Assembly (NCBI GenBank): GCA_040218535.1
Contig: JAVJRG010000005.1
Span: 496,001-560,000, forward strand
Length of the DNA stretch: 64,000 bases
From: Lacipirellulaceae bacterium
GTDB taxonomy: Bacteria; Planctomycetota; Planctomycetia; Pirellulales; Lacipirellulaceae
Direction of reading: 5' to 3'
Position 1 is the first letter of the stretch; each line of letters opens with the position of its first letter. This document shows positions 18,813 through 26,309 of this stretch, piece after piece. The notes under the pieces are model-generated. The model had not been told where the DNA came from. It saw only the letters and a list, made by a program, of their open reading frames with translations, and did not search any database. Both the position numbers and the translations under genes were made by a program.

Positions 18813-19367
18813 CTACTTGTCGTCTTCCAGCGAGATTGATTCCGAATCTTCGCTCGGTTCGAGGCGTGCCATCGGAGTCGGATCGGTCGTGGGTTCGACG
18901 TGGGTGAGGTCGCGCGCTTGGTAGAAGTTGGGAATCAGTTTCTCGTTGTGCTCGACCTGGTAGGTAAGTGCGCGAAGTTTGTCGTCCCAGTGCATCTCGC
19001 GGATGACGGCGGTGCAGGGGGTGTTGGCCATGCCGCGGGAGAGGACTTCGACCCAGTCGCCGATTTCGTAGCCTTCGCTTTGCACTTCTTTCCACAGGAC
19101 GTGGCGAACCCGTAGGGTGTGATTGCCGTAGACGAGCAGGTCGAATTCGCCGGGCTTTTGTTCCCGTCGAAAGACGCGATTGCTGGGGATCAGCGAGCGG
19201 GCGAGTTCGACTTCTTCTGGATGGAGCCAGGCGTTTCCGTCCTCGGGCCACCATGGGTAATAACCGTAGCGGGGTTCTTCCCGTGCGGTGAGCTGGTTGG
19301 GGGGCTCTACGCGGGGCAGTTCATCGCCTGCCATTTGGAATTCGTCGTTGTGGTCGCTGGTTTCCAT
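18813..19367 (-). CDS. Conserved-looking cytoplasmic protein of unknown function
   Basis: 184 residues, no signal peptide or membrane segment. It starts METSDHNDEFQMAGDELPRV and has an aromatic YGYYPWWPEDGNAW segment. The central part is strand-rich: FDLLVYGNHTLRVRHVLW, then YEIGDWVEVLSR, suggesting an SH3- or KOW-like small barrel. The C-terminal tail is acidic (DSESISLEDDK). I do not recognise the family. It is a single gene; the upstream gene is the divergent NTPase at 19611. Confidence 0.6.
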   Translation of the reverse strand: METSDHNDEFQMAGDELPRVEPPNQLTAREEPRYGYYPWWPEDGNAWLHPEEVELARSLIPSNRVFRREQKPGEFDLLVYGNHTLRVRHVLWKEVQSEGYEIGDWVEVLSRGMANTPCTAVIREMHWDDKLRALTYQVEHNEKLIPNFYQARDLTHVEPTTDPTPMARLEPSEDSESISLEDDK

Positions 19368-19610
19368 GATCGGTGCTATCCGTAAGAGCGAGCCCCCTAC
19401 TCGCTATTCTAACGATAATCGTCACGACCGACCAACTGCCGGTACGCTTCGTAATGGTCAAATTGCGTGAGACCTGCCAAGAAGGAGGTACACTTATCGA
19501 ATGACTTGCGAGCTTTCTTGCCCCCTCACCTAATCTCTCCCCCCAAGGGGCGAGGGACGTAGGAAGCTCGCTTCTTTGGTCTCAAAACCGCCAGCGGTCA
19601 AAACCTCCCC

Positions 19611-21113
19611 ATGAATCTTCACGACTTGCTTGAACATCACGGCTTAAGTGCCAATCCGTTTGCCGATGAGGATGCGCAGACAGACCCGGTCTTTCAGGGG
19701 CGTTGTCGCACGAGCGTGTTCCACCCGAACTGGGATAAAATCTATGGCGACCCGACCAGTCCTGCGACGTCGATTGTGTTTGGCGAAAAGGGTGCCGGCA
19801 AAACAGCGATGCGGTTGCAAATTGTCAGCCAGATTCGTGAGCACAACCAGTCGGATGCCGCGTCGAAGTTGTTCGTTATTGAGTATGACGACTTCAATCC
19901 GTTTCTCGATCGATTTGCTGATCGGCTGAGCAGTCGAAAGCGACGACAACCTGAGAAGGTGCTCGCGGAGTGGAAGCTTTGGGATCACATGGACTCGATC
20001 CTGTCGCTGGGCGTGACCGACGTGGTTGATTCGGTGCTCGGCTCGCGGCGTAACGGTAACAACGGACAAGACGCGAATTTGCTGCCGGACGATGTCGCCA
20101 AGCGGTTGGATCGTTTTCAAAAACGCGACCTGTTGCTACTTGCGGCATGCTATGACAATTCTCTCACCGAGACTTTCCAATCGCGGTGGTATCGGTTGCG
20201 TAAGAAGCTGGGATATTATCCCTGGCAAAGTTGGTTCATTCGCGGAATTGGCGTCGCTGTAAAAACTGCCGCTATTGGCGTGATGGCGTACACACGCAAC
20301 TACGGCTGGTTGACGTCGGTTTGGTTCTGGCTGGTGATCGCACTGGGCTGGGCGCCGTGGCTTGCCCAAGTTTGGCGGTGGTGGATGCAGGCGTGGGGCG
20401 TAAGCAAGCACTTACGCTCTGTGAATCGCGACATTCACCCGTTGCGTCAGGTACTGATGCAGTTCTCAGGCAAAGACATCAACGGCCAGCCTTTACCGAG
20501 CAAGTACCGTACAGACGACCGTTACGAGTTGCTCTACAAGTTCCAAGGCGTTCTGCAAGCTCTGGGATACTCAGGCGTAGTCGTGCTGGTCGATCGCGTT
20601 GACGAGCCGCATCTGACGGGCGGCGCTTTGCCTAAGATGAAAGCTTTTGTCTGGCCGATGCTCGACAACAAGTTCCTGAAGCAGCCGGGTTTCGGCCTGA
20701 AGCTGCTACTGCCTGCCGAACTCTCCGAGTTCGCTTTGAATGAGAACCGCGACTTCTTCCAGCGGGCAAGGCTTGACAAGCAGAACATGGTTCCTTCGCT
20801 CGAATGGACGGGCCAGTCGTTGTACGACTTGGCGAACGCACGAGTCGCGGCCTGTGCGGAGCAAGAATCGAAGAAGCCGCGTCTGCAGGATTTGTTTGAG
20901 GAGTCAATTGACGAGCGGCGGCTGATTGATGCGTTTGCCACGCTGCGGGTGCCACGTCATCTGTTCAAGTTTCTGTACCGTTTGATGGTCGCCCACTGTC
21001 AGTCGCATGTGGACACGGACCCGGCTTGGCAAGTGCCGTTGTCGACCTTTGAGACGCAGCTAGCAATCTACCAGCGCGACCAAAAAGCGGTCGATGAGAC
21101 GCTAGCAGGTTAG
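19611..21113 (+). CDS. P-loop NTPase with an embedded membrane segment (KAP-like)
   Basis: 500 residues. The N-terminus (MNLHDLLEHHGLSANPFADE) resembles the AAA-type start seen in ExeA/TniB-like ATPases. Walker A is GEKGAGKT at residues 58-65. Residues about 207-255 form two hydrophobic helices (WFIRGIGVAVKTAAIGVMAY and SVWFWLVIALGWAPWLAQVW) inserted between Walker A and the Walker B-like strand SGVVVLVDRVDEP (about 321-333). A P-loop domain split by membrane helices is the hallmark of KAP-family NTPases. A helical C-terminal part follows. It is probably an inner-membrane-associated ATPase; the partner or pathway is unknown. The start is ATG 19611; no Shine-Dalgarno is evident. Confidence 0.65.
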   Translation: MNLHDLLEHHGLSANPFADEDAQTDPVFQGRCRTSVFHPNWDKIYGDPTSPATSIVFGEKGAGKTAMRLQIVSQIREHNQSDAASKLFVIEYDDFNPFLDRFADRLSSRKRRQPEKVLAEWKLWDHMDSILSLGVTDVVDSVLGSRRNGNNGQDANLLPDDVAKRLDRFQKRDLLLLAACYDNSLTETFQSRWYRLRKKLGYYPWQSWFIRGIGVAVKTAAIGVMAYTRNYGWLTSVWFWLVIALGWAPWLAQVWRWWMQAWGVSKHLRSVNRDIHPLRQVLMQFSGKDINGQPLPSKYRTDDRYELLYKFQGVLQALGYSGVVVLVDRVDEPHLTGGALPKMKAFVWPMLDNKFLKQPGFGLKLLLPAELSEFALNENRDFFQRARLDKQNMVPSLEWTGQSLYDLANARVAACAEQESKKPRLQDLFEESIDERRLIDAFATLRVPRHLFKFLYRLMVAHCQSHVDTDPAWQVPLSTFETQLAIYQRDQKAVDETLAG

Positions 21114-21257
21114 TCGCCCGGTCGCGGAGCGAAAGGCTACGAACCTCAGAGCTAGTATCTCGGCTTGACCGGCGGTTGGTCATTTGCCACACTCCCGCCC
21201 CGCTACTGCCCTAGCGGATTATGACTTGGTCGACCAACGGATTGGAGATCCCCCGCA

Positions 21258-21875
21258 ATGTTGTTTCCATTGAATCATCACTCAGCGATCGCATTTGCCC
21301 CCCTGCTAGCTGCGAGCCTGCTGGTGGGCTGTGGCGACTCGGGTTCGACGGCTCCGGCCGCGCAGTCTTCGACGAGCACATCGGCGACATCAGCAGCTGG
21401 AAAGGCTGCTACTAGCACACCGACCGATCCAACGGAGCGTGTTGTGCATGAGTTTCTCGATGCGCTGCGAAAAGGAAAAACCGATGCCGCCAACTCGCAT
21501 CTCACACCTGTAGCGCTCGAGCTTTTGCAACAGAGTGACAGCTGCATTGTGATGCCGGCCAGCGAAACGGCTCAGTTTCGTGTTGGCAAAGTGGAGAAGC
21601 ACGACTCGGAGCGGGCCACCGTGGACGCCGTTTGGTCAGATCTCGATGTCGATGGCAATCGCGTGGATGAGGTGATGCTATGGGCATTGCGATTGGTTGA
21701 AGGTCGTTGGAGAGTCTCCGGGATGGTGGCCGATCCTAATGGCGAGAATCCGGTAATCTGTGACTTCGAGAATCCTGCGGAATATGGGCAACCTACGCAG
21801 AACGGTGCTCCTGATATTTCGCGTCAGGCCAAGCAGGAGGCTGCTGATCCATTTCAACAGGGTGTGGTGCGATAG
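21258..21875 (+). CDS. Lipoprotein with NTF2-like domain
   Basis: 205 residues. MLFPLNHHSAIAFAPLLAAS leads to the lipobox LLVGC, so Cys is about residue 25 and the mature protein should be a membrane-anchored lipoprotein. A Ser/Thr/Ala-rich linker follows (about 27-55). Then comes a small domain (TERVVHEFLDALRKGKTDAA, ATVDAVWSDLD, MLWALRLVEGRWRVSGMVAD), which has the strand-helix pattern of NTF2/DUF4878-type proteins. A GGAG lies 10 bases before the ATG at 21258. A terminator-like hairpin follows at 21932. The function is unknown. Confidence 0.7.
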   Translation: MLFPLNHHSAIAFAPLLAASLLVGCGDSGSTAPAAQSSTSTSATSAAGKAATSTPTDPTERVVHEFLDALRKGKTDAANSHLTPVALELLQQSDSCIVMPASETAQFRVGKVEKHDSERATVDAVWSDLDVDGNRVDEVMLWALRLVEGRWRVSGMVADPNGENPVICDFENPAEYGQPTQNGAPDISRQAKQEAADPFQQGVVR

Positions 21876-22476
21876 CATCATGCTCCGTTAGCCTCGTCGT
21901 AACCCGTTGCCAAATAGCGTCTTAGTACATTAGCCCCTGATTCTTTTGAATCGGGGGCTTTTCTTATTGTCAGGTTGATTTTCGATATTTTGTGCAATCT
22001 GCCCTTTAGCCGTTTGATCGACCGTGTCGGAACGTGCTAGGTTGTTTGAAGAGCGTCCGTTCAATTCTACGTGAATTGCCTGCCTTGACGGAGCGGCCAC
22101 TTGACACCCTATGCAAGCATGATAGGTTTGTCGCCTAAGTTTCCTGATGCTCAAAGTCAGCCTACTTTCCACGGTATTTCGCCGTATTGAGAATGGCATG
22201 ATCCTACCTGTGAGCCAGTGCAAGTTAAGTCGAGACAGAAATCGCCCCTGAGGGCTCGTTGAATTCATAATCTTTCCAGCTTGTTTGATGGAATCGAACC
22301 AGTGGGATGCAGCGGGTAGGTGGCGCTTCACATAAGCTATCGAGAAGAGTTGCTATCGAGAAATTTAAGCCCTGATCACGCCAACCGTCGCGTCGATTGG
22401 TGCCCGTAGAAAACAGACGGTAACTGTGTCCGAGAGTCCGTTCTCTCGAGACGTACCTTAGAGTGGGAGATTTAAG
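21876..22476. other. Long intergenic region
   Basis: It holds the terminator at 21932-21963 and presumably the promoter of the Cys-rich protein gene. Open frames on the minus strand (about 21930-22331 and 22225-22641) have no protein-like character and no ribosome-binding site. No RNA gene was recognised. Confidence 0.5.
21932..21963 (+). terminator. Rho-independent terminator after the lipoprotein gene
   Basis: AGCCCCTGATTC-TTTT-GAATCGGGGGCT followed by TTTTCTT: 12-bp stem with one G-T pair, four-base loop and a T-tract in plus orientation. Confidence 0.8.
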
Positions 22477-23073
22477 ATGAATCGTGTTGTCATTTGGACA
22501 GCTGCCCTGATGGTTGCTGTCGTCGGTTTCGCCCTGATGGGCGAAGAGAAGGCAGAAGCTGGTTTGTTTGGTGGTCGCAAGTGCGGTAAGCCCGCCTGCT
22601 GCGAGCCTGCTCCAGATCCATGCGAGTGCGGTGGTCGTCAAGGTTTGTTCGCGAAGCTGAAGGCACGTCGTGCTGCTAAGAAGGCTGCTTGCTGCTGCCC
22701 AGAGCCAACTTGCTGCCCTGAGCCAGTTTGCTGCCCAGCTCCAGCACCAACGTGCTGCCCCGAGCCAGAGCCATGCTGCCCAGCACCAGCTCCAGCTTGC
22801 TGCGAGCCAGCTCCTTCCTGTGGTTGCGAAGCTGCTCCTTCTTGCGGTTGCGAAGCAGCCGCACCAGCTTGCGGATGTGCCGCTGCTGCTCCTGCTGCTC
22901 CAGCATGTGGATGTGGTGCCGCTCCTGTCGTGATGCAGGCTTCAGCTGTTGTTGAAGGTTGCAGCACTTGCGCTGGTGCCGCTCCTGTAGAAGTCGCTGC
23001 TCCTGCAGAGGCTGCTGCTGAGCCAGCCGCTGAAGATGCACCAGAAGCTCCTGCTTCTGACGAAACCACCTGA
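22477..23073 (+). CDS. Small secreted Cys/Pro/Ala-rich repeat protein
   Basis: 198 residues with about 28 cysteines. Signal peptide MNRVVIWTAALMVAVVGFAL, ending near KAEAG. A basic patch GLFAKLKARRAAKKA (about 53-67) precedes repeats of CCPEP/CCPAPAP and then SCGCEAAP/ACGCAAA. The C-terminal tail is Ala/Glu/Pro-rich. Such proteins recur in planctomycetes; many paired cysteines suggest cross-linking in the envelope or metal binding, which is inference. A GGGAGA lies 6 bases before the ATG, and a terminator follows at 23110, so it is a monocistronic unit. Confidence 0.75.
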   Translation: MNRVVIWTAALMVAVVGFALMGEEKAEAGLFGGRKCGKPACCEPAPDPCECGGRQGLFAKLKARRAAKKAACCCPEPTCCPEPVCCPAPAPTCCPEPEPCCPAPAPACCEPAPSCGCEAAPSCGCEAAAPACGCAAAAPAAPACGCGAAPVVMQASAVVEGCSTCAGAAPVEVAAPAEAAAEPAAEDAPEAPASDETT

Positions 23074-23109
23074 ATCGAGCATTGCTTGACTCAATGGGTT
23101 TAATACCGA

Positions 23110-23143
23110 AAGCCGGTCCTCTTCATGGGGTCCGGCTTTTTTT
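23110..23143 (+). terminator. Rho-independent terminator after the Cys-rich protein
   Basis: AAGCCGGTCC-loop-GGTCCGGCTT followed by TTTTT: a 10-bp stem with one mismatch and a T-tract, 37 bp past the stop codon. Confidence 0.8.
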
Positions 23144-23693
23144 CAATAGTGATTGCGAAGATGACTCGCGCAGAGACGCGGAGACGCAGAGTTGGATCGT
23201 GCCCGACCTCGTGGGATTGTCTAGCTTAGCCCCAGTTGCTTTTAGCTTGATTGGGATTAGTCTTGGCATAGCAACTGAACTACCACCGGCTGAAGCCGAT
23301 GGGTTTTGGGATTCGTGAGCTTCGGACTGAAGTCCTTCGCTCACGAATTATTAGCCCCGGGATTTATCCCGGGGTTCCGAGGGAGTATCCAACCATCGGT
23401 CGAGCAAGAAGCGTTATCGAAAGGCGGGGCATTACCGAGACCGAAATGAGCCGCGGCCTATTTCGACCTCAGCAACGCTCCGTTGGCCAAAAATCTTAAT
23501 AATTCGGTCGAACACCGACAAACCACCTGTTTCCCTGGGATAAATCCCAGGGCTAATAAGACCCTAAAGGTTTCGCTTGAAGGCGGGGGTTTTGACCCAT
23601 CGCAAAGACAATAAACACCTGGGCAAACGATAGCAGACCTCTGCTGTCTCAGCGCCTCTGCGCGAGGTAGCGACTTCCCATTGAGCAATTAGC
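23144..23693. repeat. Nested inverted-repeat block
   Basis: Non-coding. Outer arms: 23165-23191 (CTCGCGCAGAGACGCGGAG...) and its approximate reverse complement at 23639-23666. Inner pair: 23352-23374 (TAGCCCCGGGATTTATCCC...) and its reverse-complement-like partner 23533-23555. Hairpins also lie at 23283-23303 and 23311-23348. All are nested in one 500-bp interval between two genes. No transposase or coding frame is present. Confidence 0.65.
23311..23348. repeat. Hairpin ATTCGTGAGC...GCTCACGAAT
   Basis: 18-bp arms meet almost without a loop, with a few mismatches in the inner part (TTCGGACT against GAAGGACT); the outer 10 bp are perfect. It is part of the nested repeat block. Confidence 0.6.
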
Positions 23694-24368
23694 ATGGCAT
23701 CGTCACGTAAATCAGACATCGAAAAAGAGCAGCCGAGATGGCGTACTGCGGCGACGGTGGCAATTCTTTTACATCTGTTTTGCTTGAGCCTGGGCGTGTT
23801 GAGTAACGCCGGTCGCGAGTCGGCGATCCGTGGGGCATTAGGGAATGTGCCGCTCGCTCCCGCTTATCTTCAAGTCTTGGGGATGAATCGCTCTTATGAG
23901 TTTCCGATGGCTGGTGCTTCCGTGCAGGACGGCCAGCATATGTTGGTTGCCAGCGGCGAGTCGGAAAAGTTTCCTGCCTCGCTGCCCGCGGAAGCGATGT
24001 CTCGCTTGCGTCGAGCAAGGTACGAGACGCTGGCCTTCTGGACCGCTCAGTTTGATCGGACTTACGAGGAGAACACTGATGCTCGCACGGAGTTGCCTCA
24101 CCAGATCGCATCAGCTTGGCTTGAATCGCTGGGGATCGACTCAGGCACCTACGAGCTGACCTGCTTGCGACAAGCTCCCGTCCGCTGGCAGAGCGAGGAA
24201 GACGGTAACACGGATTCCTCTGAGCCCGAATCGCTCATCCTCTTAAAGCTATTGTGGGACGAACCTTCTCGCGATTTGCTGGTGACACTCGTCGAGGAGG
24301 CGAGCCAGACGGCCACGGTGGTTGATCCCGACTCTGATCCTCGAACAACAGACGGGGAGCAGCCATGA
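23694..24368 (+). CDS. Single-pass membrane protein of unknown function, paired with an HTTM protein
   Basis: 224 residues. The first 22 residues are polar and basic (MASSRKSDIEKEQPRWRTAA), followed by one hydrophobic segment TVAILLHLFCLSLGVLS. The rest is probably outside the membrane and ends in an acidic tail (DPDSDPRTTDGEQP). The stop overlaps the start of the HTTM gene by four bases (ATGA), so translation of the pair is likely coupled. HTTM proteins of planctomycetes often have such a small membrane partner. The function is unknown. Confidence 0.65.
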   Translation: MASSRKSDIEKEQPRWRTAATVAILLHLFCLSLGVLSNAGRESAIRGALGNVPLAPAYLQVLGMNRSYEFPMAGASVQDGQHMLVASGESEKFPASLPAEAMSRLRRARYETLAFWTAQFDRTYEENTDARTELPHQIASAWLESLGIDSGTYELTCLRQAPVRWQSEEDGNTDSSEPESLILLKLLWDEPSRDLLVTLVEEASQTATVVDPDSDPRTTDGEQP

Positions 24369-25264
24369 TCGGCATTGCCCGTCAGTATCTCTCCGAGCTT
24401 GCCGACGCGACCGGCATCGCCTGGAATCGGTTTTGGTTCGCGCCCAGTGGCAGCGAGACTTTGGGACTGGTACGCATCGGTGCGGGCGTCCTGGCGCTCA
24501 TCACGATGGGCTCTTTCGGCAGCGATTTGCAGTGGCTTGTTGCCGGCGAGGGGATGTTGCCTCGTGATTTCGTTCGTGATCACTACCCGCTGTCGTTGTC
24601 GTTGTTCGACTTCGTGCCGGGCTCACTACTAACGCCCGTCTGGATCGCGACGCTAGTGGCTGCCGTGCTGATGATCTTGGGGATTGGCGGTCGGTGGTCG
24701 GTGATTGCGACGGCGATTGCTCTGCTTTCCTATTTGAATCGCGTTCCGCTGTTGGTGCAGCCTTACGAGACGGTTCTCTCGTTTGTTTTGATCTACTTGT
24801 GCGTAGGGAATTGCTGGGAACATCTCTGCTTGCGATTCAATCGCAAAGAAGTCACAGCGGCTAAGCCACGAGTGGCGAATCAGGTTTCGCTCCGGCTGAT
24901 CCAAGTTCACTTGGCGGTGGTGCACGCGATGATGGCCATTGCTCAACTTACCGAGCCCGAAGGTGTCTGGTGGACTGGCGAGGGGATGTGGCTATTGGCT
25001 TCGCGTGAGGGGATGCCTCTGATTGATCTCAGCGCTTGGTTTGAGAATCGCAAACTGGCCAGTGGCTTGGCTCATATGGTCACTCTTTATCTGGCGGCGT
25101 TCCCGATTCTCGTGTGGGGACGCTGGACGCGGCCACTGGTGCTCGCGGCTGGGCTCGTCGTGTGGCTTCTCTTGCTAATTGTCAGTGGGCGCGTGATGCT
25201 CTGTCTGACGATGCTTACCGCGACGTTAGTGTTTTTGCCCAAGGAAGCACCGGCGGAGGCGTAG
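24365..25264 (+). CDS. HTTM-domain multi-pass membrane protein
   Basis: 299 residues with about seven hydrophobic segments. Examples are TLGLVRIGAGVLALITMGSF, LLTPVWIATLVAAVLMILGI, ETVLSFVLIYLCVGN and PLVLAAGLVVWLLLLIVSGR. The order and the motifs YLNRVPLLVQPYE, LRLIQVHLAVVHAMMAIAQL and WWTGEGMWLLAS match the HTTM (vitamin-K-dependent gamma-carboxylase-like) family. Its bacterial members are of unknown substrate. The start overlaps the stop of the upstream gene. No soluble carboxylase domain is attached. Confidence 0.8.
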   Translation: MIGIARQYLSELADATGIAWNRFWFAPSGSETLGLVRIGAGVLALITMGSFGSDLQWLVAGEGMLPRDFVRDHYPLSLSLFDFVPGSLLTPVWIATLVAAVLMILGIGGRWSVIATAIALLSYLNRVPLLVQPYETVLSFVLIYLCVGNCWEHLCLRFNRKEVTAAKPRVANQVSLRLIQVHLAVVHAMMAIAQLTEPEGVWWTGEGMWLLASREGMPLIDLSAWFENRKLASGLAHMVTLYLAAFPILVWGRWTRPLVLAAGLVVWLLLLIVSGRVMLCLTMLTATLVFLPKEAPAEA

Positions 25265-25407
25265 CTCCGCGGCTAGGTGGTATGCTGAATCTTCGCTCAA
25301 TTGCCACGCGGAGCTGCTGTTGAAGCGACGAAACGTCGGCTACAATCTGGGCTCTTCCTTGATTCGCCTCGATCGTTTTCACTGGTAGCAGTTTAAGTAA
25401 TCAGTTC

Positions 25408-25477
25408 TCGTAACCCGAAGCGTGAGCGAGGGGCCGTGCTCTTAGGGTTTTTCCCTCGCTTACGCTTCGGGTTACGA
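25408..25477. repeat. 25-bp-arm inverted repeat
   Basis: Arms 25408-25432 (TCGTAACCCGAAGCGTGAGC...) and 25453-25477 differ by one G-T pairable position; the loop is 20 bases. It shares arm length and the AAGCGT-AGCG core with 8082-8149. It lies in the 260-bp spacer before the next gene, which otherwise shows nothing. Confidence 0.65.
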
Positions 25478-25523
25478 TTTTTGAAACAACTTCTTAAAAA
25501 ATGAACCCAAGGCACGACCAATC

Positions 25524-26165
25524 ATGGCTGGTTACTTTCTCTCGACCCTAGATCGGGCGAAGTTTGAACAACTCATCACCAACCCCTCTGATGAACAGGC
25601 AACGCTGCTTGCCGAAGCGTTTCTCGAAGAGTTGGAAGACTTTTTGGAGGATGTCGAAGAAGAGTCGGATCGAGAATTGTGGCCAACGGATGAAGAGGGG
25701 TTAGCGGCGTTTATCAAGAAGCGACTGGCCATGCCTGACTGGTACTCGGACCTTTCGCTCGACAACGCGCTGGTTTGGGATCGGCTCCACGATTTGTTCT
25801 TTGACGAGCCGGGCGAAGAGATCGGCCTCGACCCGCAGATGTCTGACTACGAGAGCATCTACTGGGATTGTGCGGAGATCGCTGCCGCGCAAGGGGCTTC
25901 GCTGATGGCGGAACCGAAGTTCGGCAACAGCGGTTTCCGGTACCACGGCAAGCCGAGTGACGGTGGCGTGTACCCCATGTATTCCGTGTTTGCTGGTGAG
26001 GAGCTCAGTGAGCTTGCAACTCAAGTGAAGTCAGTCGAGAGCCACTTCGCCACGCTGGAAGAAGGTGAGGACACGCCGCGGGAAATGTTCTTCGAATGCC
26101 TCCTCCCGATGGTCACCGGAGCGGTAGAGAACGACCGCGTGTTGTGGGTGCAGACAGATACTTGA
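25524..26165 (+). CDS. Acidic cytoplasmic protein of unknown function
   Basis: 213 residues, no signal or membrane segment. It starts MAGYFLSTLDRAKFEQL. An acidic coiled segment follows (EAFLEELEDFLEDVEEE). The domain contains MPDWYSDLSLDNALVWDRLH and a GSAL-like FGNSGFRYHGKPSDGGVYPM loop, then a final ETFFECL-like helix. This pattern resembles small proteins with DUF-type 'DUF7691' features, but I cannot assign the family with confidence. It stands alone and convergent to the gene at 26310. Confidence 0.55.
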   Translation: MAGYFLSTLDRAKFEQLITNPSDEQATLLAEAFLEELEDFLEDVEEESDRELWPTDEEGLAAFIKKRLAMPDWYSDLSLDNALVWDRLHDLFFDEPGEEIGLDPQMSDYESIYWDCAEIAAAQGASLMAEPKFGNSGFRYHGKPSDGGVYPMYSVFAGEELSELATQVKSVESHFATLEEGEDTPREMFFECLLPMVTGAVENDRVLWVQTDT

Positions 26166-26309
26166 GCGACGGTGTTGGGAAATAGCCGCGAAGCGGCGCC
26201 AGCATGTAGCCAGGGGCGCATGCTCGTGGTGGCCTTTGGCGAGTGTCCGCGCCCGTGCTACGATCGATTCATCAGACCGTGGTTGCGCCGCCGTAGAGGA
26301 TGAGTAGGG

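Noticed and set aside
21930-22641. Two minus-strand frames in the spacer before the Cys-rich gene
   Set aside because: No ribosome site, no recognisable domain, and one overlaps a terminator.
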